DNA of 64,000 nt from Paulownia fortunei (taxonomy: Eukaryota > Streptophyta > Magnoliopsida > Lamiales > Paulowniaceae), in contig CM033113.1 of assembly GCA_019321725.1 (NCBI GenBank), positions 4,030,001 through 4,094,000 of the forward strand, read 5' to 3'. Made by a program: the position numbers and the translations under genes. Shown here in pieces: positions 23,926-36,792 of this stretch. How positions within the stretch are numbered: position 1 is the first letter of the stretch; every line of letters begins with the position of its first letter. The notes under the pieces are model-generated. The model was given only the letters and a program-made list of their open reading frames with translations. It searched no databases and was not told the DNA's origin.

Positions 23926-26010
23926 TCAACCTTACCACCTATTATGAATGGCAAGCTGCATCAATTTTAAAATATTTATAAACTGATGCATCAATCACGC
24001 ACGCAGCAGAAAATAATCTATAAATTGTCATTACAATATGCAAAACTATTATCTATGTACACAAAGTGCGTTTCAAGGAAAAAGATGTTTCCTAGACTTT
24101 CTGCGGAGCAACCATCGCCATAGTCATACGTTCCAACTAATCAACTAAATCTCAACACCGGACGCAATAGTTAAGAATTGCCATCTTGATGCCATTGCCC
24201 AGCATCTTCAAAATGAAGAATGTTTTACAATTCAGTTCCTCGTGTTCATTACTCTGCAGCATTTTTTCTCCAATAAATTTACATATAACTTCCATGGACA
24301 GATTAATGCCTAGAAACAATTTACCTGCCACTCCACGCCTTTAATATAAATGAATGAATGCTCAGTCAGCAATAAAAGTCGATCCATGCAATTTGTACCC
24401 CACAGATAAACTAGCCTCCTAATGCACTTTTCCATCTCAACAAAACCACACTCATTCATTGGCCTAGAACTAATAGTTTTAACACTGTCTCACATATATA
24501 TAAAACCAAATTAACAATTGCAAGGATAAATAGATTTAAAACAAAACAAATTTCATGAAGAATAAAGAATATAGAAGGGAAAGGAATTATACTGTTAAAA
24601 GCTCATAAGACAACCACGAACTAAGCAAGTACTCCATATATTAAACTACCAAGAATTTTAACATCAATACATAACATTATGCCATATTGATGCCAAAACA
24701 TATATATATATATATATAAGCAACTACCAACAATTTCTTAAACAGATTCAATTCAAAACCTGTAGAACTGCAAGAGGTAGTTCTTTAGATTCATTCTTCG
24801 GATTTTATTTGACTAACAGTTTTGAAGCGAATTACCCAGAAACAGCATTTATTTTACAATTAACTGCATCAAAATAAATATTCCACCAGCCATCCAATAA
24901 GGAAAGAGAAGAAAATAGATAGAATAATGTCGAGAAGATCAACCCCTCCTCATGAAAGCTGAGCAGTAAGTGTGATGATGATGAATTCATGGGACAAGAA
25001 AATGAAAATGGTGACCGAAGTCAAAAATATGAAGGATGGATGAAACATTGAATTCAATCAGAAATAAATAGGGGATGAGGTACGAATAGGGGTGCAAGCA
25101 ATGGTGTCATCTCACAGGCCAAATGCAACCAAAAGGATGACAAAGCCATCTGCATACAATTATAAGATTCAGTAAATCAACACATGCAACCACCATAAAG
25201 GGTCAGCTGGAGAGAGACATTGCAATCGAATAGTGGAAGCACAGCCTCGATAACTTTCTACTATAAATTGATACCAAATTGCAGATTTAATTGAATTTGA
25301 GCTCCATATATGTCCACTCGATAATCTAAGGGCACTAATGAAAGAACTCCCAATTTTCGTTATCTCTGTTACTCTCATTGTAAGTTGCAATTCTTCATTT
25401 TACGTCCTTAGTTCACGAAATGTATATCGGGAGTCATATCATATAGGTGTATCTTTCCCCAGAAATACTTACAGCTCGACAGAAAGGATAAAAAGGAAAA
25501 GTAGTATGTATCTCAATGGAGAAGTAAATTGTATTACAAAAATGATAAACCTATCAACACGAGCAAGCTGAATTCCTTATACAAGCACAAATCGACATCA
25601 ATACATGCAAAAATTCCTTATTAAATCAGAGATAAGGCATGTGCAAGCCCTAAAACATTATCAGAGAACAGTAGCACATACCTCAAAGAGTAAAAATTGT
25701 AGTATTTTAAAATGAATTTAATGCCAATTCAAACCCAGTCGCACAATTTTCACTTTCAACAACTTTTCTTTCCGGGGGAGGGGTGGGGTGTACACAAAAT
25801 TGGCAATAAACCTGTCAAAACAAGCAAAATCAACTAATCATATAAGCGTAAATCCTGGATCAGGGTTAAGATGAACTCACGCACAGTAGAAGTATTCTCC
25901 AATATCTACTCGATGGATAAAAAGATCAGAAGAGAAAAAGGAAGGGAAATGGAGATAGAGAATTGGGGGCGGCGGTACGAAGAGGGCGACGGTGACGATG
26001 ATATTGAAAT
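23926..26010 (-). other. Probable RTF1 5'UTR with long intron
   Basis: No CDS is visible here. A plausible noncoding first exon on the minus strand lies at about 26010-25881. It is relatively GC-rich, unlike its surroundings, and ends at the donor-like GTGAGT (plus positions 25875-25880). A good acceptor, a U-rich tract followed by GATGCAG, ends at 23956, 31 bp before the ATG at 23925. Splicing these would remove an intron of about 1.9 kb. A G-rich tract with three G-runs lies at 25773-25788, and a TA microsatellite near 24700-24717. Cap site and splice pair are inferred, not proven. Confidence 0.5.
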
Positions 26011-27808
26011 AGCTGAACGCTAATTTATTGAGTTTTAGTCGGTATAAATTCACTCCTACTAGCGTCGGGTCGGGTTTGGATACTTCGAGTCAGCAACCCA
26101 ACACCGATTGTCGGTCCCCATATTTTTGGGATATCCAATCTGTCAGGTTTATGTCAAGCCTAGCCCTCTTTTGTTTATTTTTTTTGTTTTATTTATTTTT
26201 ATCTTTTTAATACTCGATCGATAAATTGGATAGAAAACATATTGGCCACCCCCGACCCGAATTATCATAATCGGGTTTGGTAACTTTGATATTTTAGAAA
26301 AAATCATTGATCAGATGGAGACTCAAAGTACTCGAAATATGAGGAACAATTTTATGTAAAAATAAATTAATTTTTTATCTGAATATAATACTTAATTTAA
26401 ATATCATAATCCAATTTATTTAATTACTTCCACGTATATAGACTTAGCTCATTGAATTTTATTATTCAAATAAATTTTTTAAACTTAACTTATTAAATTT
26501 GTAAAGATCACAACTCATCATTGGTCGTGCCTATTAAAATGGAATATCTTGGCTTTTGTTTACTCAATATTGATATATATTACCCTATATTCATATATAT
26601 ACCATTAGCAATAGTAACATAGGGCATTAAAATAAAAAATAAATAAATAAGAAAGACCATAAGAGTAAAATAATACAATAAATAAAGGCATATTTCTCTA
26701 ATATCCCAAGATGATTTACATTGCACCTCTGCAACAGTCATTGTACTTATTAAAAGATTCTTGCACCATTTTACACCTATTAAATAGTTAGAACAATTTT
26801 ATTGACTATTTTAATACTTCTAAATTCAAACTATGAATACCCCTTTATCTTTTTATTTTTGCTAATTCACTATTCTCTTACTAGTTATTGTATTTATACT
26901 TATTATCAAAGCACAAAATTAACTTGAGTTAACATTGAAATAATTTAGCTGAGAAATTTTAAGATTTAATTAATAATTTATTCGTATTACAAATGAAACT
27001 TTTTTTTCTTAATTTATGAGCCAAAAGAACTACGGATTTAACCAAACTAAAAAATTTTCTATACGCATCACAAATAGTTTTATAAGCAGTATGTAGACAA
27101 ATCATATGGGCATGTAAAGTAGAAAAGGAGAAATGATGTACTGTTTCTTGGCATCTAATAACATTTTGTATTGTTGGGTTTATCTTTTAAAACTATGTGT
27201 GGGTTTATCTTTAAAAACTATATGTGGGTTTATTTTTGTATTGTTGGTTTTTTTTAAAAAAAATTGTATGTGGGTTTAATAAATAATATTTGTAAATCTT
27301 TAACTACTTTAAAGTTATCGAACAAAATTATTTTGGATCAAATTTGATTTAGACTAACAAATTTCAAACTATATACCAATTTAATAAATACTAAATTACA
27401 ATATCGATGCATAATTTTGTTATTTGTTCTTGGTTCTTTGCGCAAAGTAATTAATTATATCATCAAACATTTTTTAAAAGCGGGTTTGACCGCACAATTA
27501 GAAGATTGATTAGACTAAAATTGATTTTAAAAGTATGTCTTGTTTTAGAATCAAAGAATTTATTTAATATAAAATTATAGACAGCTAATATTTACGTTTT
27601 GCAACTTTTGCAAATTTAAACTGTAACCATTCTGCAAATTGGAATGCATCGAAATAATTTCAGTTTAAAAATTGTCAAATATTTTCCCTTGATTTCAAGG
27701 TCAACGGGCTGGCCAAAGGTTCCTAAGTCCTAAGCCACTGTCCCACACCCACCAACCCTCCTACTCGGCTACTAAAATTTAGTAAGCAAATTTCTCAAGA
27801 CTTTGAAA
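26011..27808. other. AT-rich intergenic region upstream of EH-A
   Basis: Separates the divergent RTF1 and EH-A genes. Sequence is AT-rich with a repeated GTGTGGGTTTATCTTT-like motif around 27178-27290 (three imperfect copies). The last 100 bp before the EH-A ATG is pyrimidine- and C-rich. No gene or bounded transposon was recognised. Confidence 0.5.
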
Positions 27809-29772
27809 ATGGAAGAAATAGAGCACAAGTACATTAAAGTGAACGGGCTGAAGCTCCACGTCGCGGAAATCGGAAGCGGGTCATCACCGGCGGTGGTATT
27901 CTTACACGGGTTCCCAGAAATATGGTACTCGTGGCGCCACCAGATGATCGCCGTCGCCAAGGCTGGGTTCAGAGCTATTGCACCCAATTACAGAGGATAC
28001 GGGCTATCCGACCCGCCGCCCGAACCCGAGAAAGCCACATTCTCTGACCTCATAGCTGATCTCCTTGCACTCCTTGATGCTTTTACCCTCTCCAAGGTGC
28101 ATAAACCCTTTCCGTTGATGCGAAGAAAAGGAGATAATACAAGTGATCTTAATTTTGCTTTTCACTATTCCGAATTTTTGGATTACTGTTTTGGATTTTC
28201 GGTTTTATTCAATTTTATTGGATTTCATATTTCACGCAATTAGATTATTTGACGCCGTAGAATCTAAATGTTCCTCAAACTTAAGCGCAATTTTCCAAGT
28301 AGATGATTCATGAAAAGAGAATCATATTCCACTATATCGATATCTATATATATATGTTTTTTTCTTTTTTAAGTATAGAGAAGCAGAGAAGTCAAAATCT
28401 GACTGTGGTGTTGGACTGTAGTTTAAGCAGTTATAAACAATTAAATTACTTGTGAAGATAAGTTAAAAGCTAATAAGTAAATGAATGCTTTTCACTTTTG
28501 TATGAGTGGTACTCTGTAGTTTTATGATTCTGCTTGCCGGGTGCGCGCATCCTTAGCATTTCCTTTTTCCCTTTCTTATGTTTAATTTTTTGGATTTTTT
28601 CTTAAATTAATAGGGATTTTGAAATATTGTCCGTTTAGCATGATGATTTGTGAGCTTTTTTGGGTGGGATTTCTGCAAAACCTTTTTATGCTTGTCCGAA
28701 CTCTCATTTTTCGGTACATCACTTTTATTCTTTTGATCGAGTATATGAAATATGCATATAATAAACGTGTTAAGATGGTTTGCATAGTCTCTGCTTCTAT
28801 TGCATTCAATTTGAGCAATTGATACTTATCTAGGCTAGGGCAGATGCTTGCAACTCAATTGCAAATTAGAAACTCAAAAGGAGTTTACGACTCCACTAAT
28901 CTCTTCAGCTAAATCCGTATCTTGTCTTGCATTGTATGCAGGTTTTTCTAATTGGTAAAGATTTTGGTGCTCGGATTGCTTACTTATTTTCACTGCTTCA
29001 TTCTGGGAGAGTATCTGGAATTATTACATTAGGTGTACCTTTTGTGCCTCCAAGTCGTCCCACGGTTCTTAAGCAGCTTCCTGAAGGTTCCTATATCTCA
29101 AGGTGGCAGGTGCAAATATTTTGCTGTTCTTCTGTTAAGAATTGAATAACTGGCATCGTCCCAGAACATCCCCACTTCACAACCTTTGTTTCAGGAATGC
29201 GGAAGAGCAGAGGCTGATTTCAGTCGTTTCGATTGTAAGACAGTGGTGCGGAATATCTACATTCTTTTCTCACGTAATGAAGTGCCGACAGCTCAGGAGA
29301 ACCAGGAGATAATGGATATCGTGGATTCATCAACTCCTTTACCCCCATGGTTCACTGAGCAAGATCTTGCAGCATATGCTTCTCTGTATGAGAAATCCGG
29401 ATTCCAAACTGCATTGCAAGTTCCATATAGGTAACGTGCGACAGCAGATTATATCATCATCAAGCTTGACTAGTTCTGACTTGAATTCTTTAACTGTTTG
29501 CTAAGTTAACTGGATTTTGTTATAGGTCACTTCATGAAGAGTTCAACATAGAGAATCTTAAAGTTGAAGTTCCTGCATTGGTTATCATGGGGGGAAATGA
29601 CTACTCGTTAAAATTTCCGGGCATCGAAGACTACATAAAAAGTGGACGGGCTAAGATATATGCACCTAATTATGGGACAGCATGCTTGCCAGAAGGTTCC
29701 CATTTTATGCAGGAACAATTCCCTGACCAAGTAAATCAGCTAATACTTAACTTTCTCAGCAATTACAGTTGA
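27809..29772 (+). CDS. EH-A: epoxide-hydrolase-like alpha/beta hydrolase, 312 aa
   Basis: First gene of the array. Exons 27809-28096, 28942-29109, 29195-29430, 29526-29772 (intron phases 0, 0, 2). Soluble epoxide hydrolases open epoxides to diols through an aspartyl ester. The full catalytic set can be placed by comparison with potato StEH1: oxyanion HGFPE (33-37), nucleophile D103 in GKDFGA, lid tyrosines Y147 (SYISRWQ) and Y230 (VPYR), relay acid D256 and H290 (EGSHF). The residue before the nucleophile is Lys, where classical plant enzymes have His (HDWG). Unlike the other copies, exon 3 starts ECGRAEAD (others E/K-PGRAE-D/A), and exon 4 has MGGNDYSLKF instead of MGEKDYxFKF, so the active-site surroundings differ. 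The start follows the homologous position in all copies; an in-frame TTG lies 6 bp upstream and was ignored. Substrate unknown. Confidence 0.92.
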
Positions 29773-30859
29773 TTTACCAGTGCAGCAGAAATTGCTTTCA
29801 AGAATGCCAGTACTTTTTCTTTAATCTTGTTCTCCAGAGGACTAAAGTCCTTCAATTGTTGACAATAGAAAGTAATCGTTCTTTCTTTTTTCTTGACGGG
29901 GTCTGTGCAAGAACTATTTATCGTGACTTGATTCTCATTTAGTCTAGTCTGTGTAAAAATCTGCCAAAGAACTGCAATGCCGCCCGCACTGGAATCTACC
30001 CTGCATTGCCAGGCAAGGGTTTTCACTTGGTGCTTGCATTTGAAATAGACAAGAGTTCATTATTACAAGTGGCTAGTCTTAACTATGAGGGTTAGCACTT
30101 GGTGTTAAAACAGGTTGGTTTTTAACGTACTCAACGCACACGGCATGTGGCAGCAAAAGTACAGCACTGTGGCGTATTTATAAAGGAAAAATATTGAGGT
30201 TATCCAAAGAAAGTGTCATGGGAGTGCATTTTTTGATAGCCTAACTGAACTATAATACAATATTTCGCCATTTATGACTATTAGTTAATAAAATTTTATG
30301 ATGATTATAATGAAATTAATCTATTAAAATAGAAATATTACTTTGTATAGTGTGCTAAAGGTATAAAATATAATTATGTAATGTTATAGTATCTACTTAC
30401 TTTATATTACTAAGTTAAATAAAATTTTAATATTTTAATATTTAACTTAATTTTTTTAAATACTTTGAAAAAAGTAAAATTTTTAAAATAAATTATTATT
30501 TTTTAAGACCAACAACGTCGCTAAGTCGATATTGTCCTAAACCATTCAAAAATTGACACGTTTTCGAATCAAATTTAATTTCTTTGTATTTTTTTGGGTA
30601 AACTGCAAATCAATCCAGCGGTTAGGTCGACTCTAGCAGAAGTGTAATCCTTAAGCCATTCATTTTTCGACACACGTGTTCGTGTAGATGCTGTGACCCA
30701 AGAGGTGCAGAAGGATGTGTCACCATTAATTATTTGATTTTTTTTTTTTCTACTGCGTCCCAATCGGCTATTCCGCCAGCTCTTCAAGAGATTCCTGCTC
30801 TCAACTACTATATTGAAGCGTGCTAAACCCATTTCGCTCAAGGTCTATGCATGTTGACA
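29773..30859. other. EH-A to EH-B spacer
   Basis: About 1.1 kb holding the EH-A 3' end and EH-B promoter. The stretch from about 30230 to 30600 is A/T-rich. The last 50 bp before EH-B (GCTAAACCCATTTC, then CTCAAGGTCT) are nearly identical to the EH-D leader. No other gene is visible. Confidence 0.5.
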
Positions 30860-32831
30860 ATGGAACAAATTGAGCACAAGTACGTAGAGGTCAACGGGCT
30901 GAAGGTTCATGTGGCAGAAATCGGGAGTGGGTCATCGCCGGCGGTGGTTTTCTTGCACGGATTCCCAGAAATATGGTACTCCTGGCGTCACCAGATTATC
31001 GCCGTCGCCAAGGCTGGGTACAGAGCTATTGCACCCGATTACCGAGGGTACGGGCTATCCGACCCGCCGGCCGAACCCGATAAAGCCACATTCTCGGACC
31101 TCGTAGCTGATCTCCTTGCGCTTCTTGACGCTCTCTCTCTCCAGAAGGTAAAACTTCCAGTATTTGGCTTCTAATCAATTTTCACTCTGATATCAAGTTC
31201 GTCCCTCCTCGTCGAATCTGCTTTGTCAGTTCAATTATGTAAAAAATGGGTTTATTATTCCTTTAAACTGCCACCACATACTTTGGATGCATATAGTTGG
31301 TTGCTTGATAAGGGCTACATTTGATGGTACTTGATTTTGGATTTATGCTTGATTTTTTATTACCACATCTTTTATGTTGGTTAATTGGCGAGAGTGCTTG
31401 GCAGATATTAGAAAATAGAAATTTGGTTACTTTGTTGGGATTTGGATTAAGACCAGGCAGTGTGTCTAAGAGTGTTTGCTTGTTGATTAGAATTAGGCTG
31501 ATGTGTTAAGGAGATAGATGGATTGAAGTATATATAAATGGTCGGATATGGAGGTAGTTGCCCTTTTACTCACTTCCAATGTACCTATATTGCCACCATG
31601 CGTTGTAATGTCTGCATCTTTCAATTCATGTGCTATGATGCCTGTCTCTCTTCTAAATGTGTTGTGTACAGGCTTTTCTTATTGGAAAGGATTTTGGATC
31701 GCAAGTTGCTTACTTATTTGCACTTCTCCACCCTGAGAAAGTCTCCGGAATTGTTACCTTTGGTGTACCTTTTCTGCCTCCCACTCCCATTGCATTTCAT
31801 GAGCTTCTTCCTGAAGGTTTCTACATCTCAAGATGGCAGGTATGGCATATATTGTTTTTTCATCAGTTGGAAAAACATGCACCACACTTACACAGAGATA
31901 CCTACAAGTATATATTTGTATTTTCTCGTATGTGTGAGTGTGTGTGTGTGCTGTATATATGCCTGCATTTGTATTTTGTTTGAGCACAATTTCATTTTTC
32001 GATTCCAGAAACCTGGAAGAGCTGAGGCTGATTTTGCCCGCCTTGATAGTAAAACCGTAGTTCGGAACATCTACATACTCTTCTCAAGCAGTGAAATACC
32101 AATTGCACATGAAAACCAGGAGATAATGGATATGGTTGACTCATCTACTCCTTTACCACCTTGGTTCACCGACGAAGATCTTGCAGCCTATGGTTCTCTA
32201 TATGACAAATCTGGTTTCCAAACTGCTTTGCAAGTTCCATACAGGTAATGTCAAACAATAAATTTCTTTAAATTTATTCCTTAAATTATTTATAAGCATA
32301 AGATAATTCTCATTCTACCCTTGCCTTTTCTCCCATACTAATCTTAGGAATTCCTACCGTTAATTTCATAAACAAATTTGTTTCTGAAAATTCACATTTC
32401 GGTTTCCGGGAGGGGCCAAAGGCTATAAATGTGTTATGCTGCCTAAGGCTCTGATTTCTTCCCCAAGCTATGGGCATACCAATCTCTAATGAAACCAGTA
32501 CTTTCGTAGCTGATTACTTTTATAACAATCTCTCTTTAGGTCTTCACGTGTTTCTTGCTAACTTGATTCAGTTTATGAACATAGGTCACTCTCTGAAGAG
32601 TTTAATATAACAAATGTTAAAGTTGAAGCTCCAGCGTTGTTCGTCATGGGTGAGAAGGATTATTTCTTCAAATTTCCTGGTATGGAAGACTACATAAAGG
32701 GTGAGCAGGCGAAGATGTTTGTTCCTAAGTTGGAGACAATATACTTGCCGGAAGGTAGCCATTTTGTGCAGGAGCAATTCCCTGAACAAGTGAATCAGCT
32801 GATACTCAACTTTCTGAACAACCACAATTGA
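30860..32831 (+). CDS. EH-B: epoxide-hydrolase-like alpha/beta hydrolase, 312 aa
   Basis: Second array member. Exons 30860-31147, 31672-31839, 32009-32244, 32585-32831, with exon lengths 288, 168, 236 and 247 exactly as in EH-A, C and E. Catalytic set present: HGFPE, D103 in GKDFGS, Y147 (FYISRWQ), Y230 (VPYR), D256 (GEKDY) and H290 (EGSHF). Exon 2 starts AFLIGKDFG, as in C and D, whereas A and E start VFLIGKDFG. Distinctive substitutions are Q to I after WRH (WRHQI), AGYRA and PPAEPDK in exon 1. An in-frame ATG lies 9 bp upstream (adding MLT); 30860 is preferred because it is the position shared by all copies. Intron 2 carries a GT-rich microsatellite near 31930-31950. Confidence 0.92.
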
Positions 32832-33230
32832 AGGCAAGTGTGCAGAGCTAACATCTGGGCTCTCATTTCTCTGGAGTTTCTACTAATAAATAACAATGTT
32901 GTTTCTGTTTCTAAATTTGATGATACTTTTGTTTCTTTGGTATGCAATGACAAGGAAACTTATATGTACTTTTGTTTGTTTGGGCATGAATTATCAACTA
33001 CTTTGAGATCTATAACAAGATACAGGGCACTTCTTAAGATCCAATTAATATCTAATTATATATGCTGGAACTTCTGTGAAAAAATGAAGTAAAATGCTTG
33101 AGAAGTCCTTTTTTTTTTTTCATGTTGTTATCTTCAAGAGATTGGAATGCTTGGGGAATAGGAAACAACAAAATCAGCTACTACTTATCTGTGCTAGAAT
33201 GAGATTCTACCTGGCTTGTCACATCTACCC

Positions 33231-33956
33231 TAATGGAAGAAAAAAAATGTAGAAGATTTAGAGAAAAGATTTGTGTAATTATAAAAAAAAACGAGAGAAA
33301 TTGATTATTAGTTATTTCATCAATGTAAATCTAATTAACCCAAAAAATAAGTATAAAAGTGTATAGTGAGATGTAAGAATGGATATAACCTTTCCAAAGC
33401 AATCTCTGGCGTATGGACAACATTTGATTAGTTTTTACTTGCAAATTGATTGGTTTTCTCAATGACTTTTGCCTGAACTTCGTTTTGGTATTACTGACTT
33501 ATTCATGCTTTGTGCACCCTCACCTAAATTGGCAACTAATGTGGTGTTTGCGAAAACTATGCCATGCTTGGCATGAGAGAATGAAATTTTCAAAAATGAT
33601 CTTTTCTACTGATACTATATTTGGGTCTTAGAATTTAGTGAGGAAAATATGGAAAATATTAAGGATAACTTTGTGTTTTATATTTTAGAGATTTTAATCT
33701 TTTTTTATTTTTTTTTCCCACTAAAATTCGAGGCTCAAACATAGCTTAAAATAAGTGGGAATAAAAAGCTCAATACAAGTCTATTTTCACTAAAAAAGAA
33801 AAAAACTCATTTCAAATTTCAACTACAAATAAGAATTATTCTCAATTGAGAGGGTTTAACTGAAAATCATAATTAAAAAAGAAATTTTCTTGCTTACATT
33901 CAAGTAATAGTTCCATTTTGGTTTCAACACGTCTATAATCAAATAATTCAATGGAA
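33231..33956 (-). repeat. 0.7-kb segment, inverted relative to copies downstream of EH-C and EH-D
   Basis: Read on the minus strand this segment aligns with 41448-42160 through shared stretches such as TTCCATTGAATTA near one end, GATTATAGACGTGTTGAAA, AATTGCCAACTAATGTGG-like sequence in the middle, and CTCTAAAT followed by a T/C-rich end. The same sequence, shorter and more diverged, occurs at 46430-46990 in the same orientation as at EH-C. The flanking sequence (TTCTACCTGGCTT) is shared and not inverted, so the segment itself was flipped or was inserted independently. Confidence 0.8.
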
Positions 33957-35529
33957 CCAAGGCGGAACTGAACTCGCCTCGTGGTCAATGAGTCAAAAAT
34001 TGTTGATTACGGTTTGACGGGTCCAACCTGTAACTATCCCGTGGGTTTACAGGCCGGTTACTAGTTGGGGTAATCCAACCCCTCGAACTGCGGTTTCAAT
34101 CCTTTTTTTTTATTTTTGTATTTTTTTCCTATAAAAACATTTCTCCCTCTTTATTTATGTTCACACTTCTATATTCTCAACTTTCAATTATCTAATTTTT
34201 CACTCTTAATTATATATTTTTTTATTTTTTATTTTATATTTTATACTATTTTAATTATTTCATTAAATTATTTTATATATATATATATTATTTTTAATTA
34301 TTCATTCTTCAATTTAAGTTAAAATTCTTTTTTAATGATTAGAGGCTTAGATCGATCGAAAACATCAGCAAAAAAAATTAGTAAACTTTTAATTTTGCTC
34401 CTAATCCTTGTATCCTTATATTTTGCTAACCAAAATGTGCTTAGTAGGCTATTTTGATTTTTTGTGAAAAGAATGTGCTTAGCAAAATTTGAAACTTAGA
34501 GGGTGGTTGTAACTATAATTGTTATCTGTAATATAAAAGGGAAAATGTAATGAAATATTGATAAAAAAATATAAGACGAAATAAATTAGTCGTTTGAGAT
34601 CAAACAATTAGATGTTGATGGCTGTTTTTTTTTTTTTTTTGGTTTTTTGTTTTGTTTTGACCGACATAAATATATGATAGAGTAATAATTATTTGTGAAA
34701 TTGTAAAAAAAAAAAATTGACTTGTTCAAGTATTTTAATAATGTTGCAGGATTGAAATATAGAAACAGATGTGCCTTTCAAAATAATTAAACTTAATTTT
34801 ATATAGAAAAAAATTAAAAAAAATGCTTTGTATTTCTTTTCTTTTCCTCTTAATTATATTTTTCTTTTCTTTTCTATTCTAATTCTCTGAAAAAACTTTG
34901 GGAACGTTTGTTTTTCATTTCCCTGACTTTTTTCTTCACTTTTTACTATTTTAAATATATAAATAATATTTATTTTCCTCAATTTCATTAAAAATAATTT
35001 ATTTTATTTTCTAATTGTGTCACTCAAAACACTTTCCAACCTTATTCCTTTCATTTTCAAACATATTCTTATACAATATCAATCAATATTTTCTTTTCAA
35101 TCAACTAATTTCTTCCTACAACTACAACACTCTTTTATTAATATATTTTTATTACTATTCATATTAATTACAAATACACACACTACACACTAATTCTCTT
35201 TAATATATTTTTATTATCAACTACATCATTATTATAAAACCCACCACTTAAAATTTATTTTACTACAATAATTAATTCACATAAAATATTAATTATGAAT
35301 CCTACCACTATCAAATCATTTAATTTTATATACATATAATTTAAAAATAATTACATTGAAAACAATAAATCAAATATAATTTCATTCTTATCTCTATAAA
35401 TTTTTTATTTAAAAATAATTGTCTAAACATATTTTTAATATTACACAAAAAATCAATAAAACTCACATCAAAATAATAAAAATAAAAATTCCCTCTGGAA
35501 AAAAAAAACAAATATCCCCTTTCCTTTTC

Positions 35530-36060
35530 TACTCAGGAAAGATTAGAGAAGATGAGTGAGAAGAAGCCGGCGGTAAATAATTAGAAGAAATAGAGTAAAA
35601 GGTTGGTAGCAGAAAGGGATAGAGATGAGCGGGAAGGTAGATTGCGAGCGAGAGAGACGGAAGAAGGTGAGCGAGGGTGGGTGGAGGAAAAGTTGGGCAG
35701 TATAAGAACGGGGAGAGAGAGGGTTTCAAATTTTTATTTCATATTGTATTATATTCTTTGAATTTGTGATATACGTTTCCACAAAATAAAATAATAAACA
35801 TAAAAGGTGACGGAGAGATGAGAAAATGGAAGAAAAGAGAAGGAAAGATGTCATGGAAAAAAAGAGAGAGAAAGACGACAAAAAAGGAGAAGGGGAAGAG
35901 AGAGGAGAGAGGACGTCGCGGAGAGAGATGAAAAAGTAGAAGGAAAGGAGAGGAGGGTGCAACGGACAAAAAGACACAGAAAAGACAACAAAAGGAGAAG
36001 GCGAAAGAGAGAGGAGAGGATGGCGATCATTGGCCGAAGAAAGACAAAATGACGACGAAA
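35530..36060 (+). repeat. Purine-rich (GA) tract with internal duplication
   Basis: Roughly 530 bp in which the plus strand is strongly enriched for A and G (GAGAGAG, GGAAAG, GAAGAA motifs), interrupted by an AT-rich stretch near 35730-35800. The block around 35860-35915 is imperfectly repeated around 35965-36030 (both contain AAAGGAGAAGG followed by a GAGAGAGGAGAG-type run). A related tract lies downstream of EH-D at about 47450-47705. The minus-strand open frames over it are low-complexity and not credible proteins. Confidence 0.75.
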
Positions 36061-36297
36061 GATGATTATAATGGTCGATTGTAGATGTTATTTTTTGTGT
36101 CTAAATATTTGATATAAATTTATTATTTAAATATTTTATTTTTTTATAAAATTATAAATTTGATTTTTATATATTTAGTATATATTTATCATTCAAATGT
36201 TCTATTTTTTATAAAATTAAACACTTAATATTTATTTATATATTAAGTGTACTATATACTTAGTGTAGTATAGATATTATAATGAGAGGAGGTGAGA

Positions 36298-36792
36298 TAG
36301 GGGGATGGGTGAAATTGAGATAATCGAAATGAAATTAAAATTTTGATTTGTATCGAAATCGTATTAAAAATTTTAATTTTAATTTATTTTTTTAAAATTT
36401 TTAGTTCGATTTTGATTTTTTATTTTGAATAATTAAATTGAATTATTATTTATATATATTATTTTTATATTATATTTATATACTATTTTTTATTTTAAAA
36501 ATTATATTTTTACATTTGTTATTTATTTTTATAATATTTTTATGTTTTTCTCAATCAAATTAAAAATAATAAATAAATAATATATTTATAATTTTATTAT
36601 TTAATTTTATTATTTAATTTTTAATTTATTTTTTAAAGAATTTGATTAATCGAAAATTGAACTAACAAAATAAAAAAAAAATCGATTGTAACCAAACTGA
36701 ATAAATTAATTCAGTTTAATTTTTTATTTATAATTTTGATCAATCAAAATTTTAGTTCGATTCAATTCAGTCAAACCGATTGTACACCCCTA
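36298..36792. mobile_element. Candidate hAT-like MITE, non-coding, about 495 bp
   Basis: The left end reads TAGGGGGATGGGTGAAA. The right end, reverse-complemented, reads TAGGGGTGTACAATCGG. Both arms then contain an AAAATTTTGATT motif. Short inverted ends of the TAGGGG-TG type and an A/T-rich non-coding body fit non-autonomous hAT-type elements. The expected 8-bp target duplication is not visible (left flank AGGTGAGA, right flank TGTATGTG), so this is tentative or the element has decayed. Confidence 0.4.

Noticed and set aside
31538..32248. 236-residue open frame across EH-B introns and exons
   Set aside because: It reads exon 2 in the wrong frame and only becomes hydrolase-like in exon 3. 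The family exon structure explains the region fully.
35529..35977. Minus-strand Ser/Pro/Leu-rich frames near 35.5-36.0 kb, and similar ones at 47295-47680
   Set aside because: Low-complexity translations of the purine tracts; no domain, no splice context, and the two regions do not keep a common frame.
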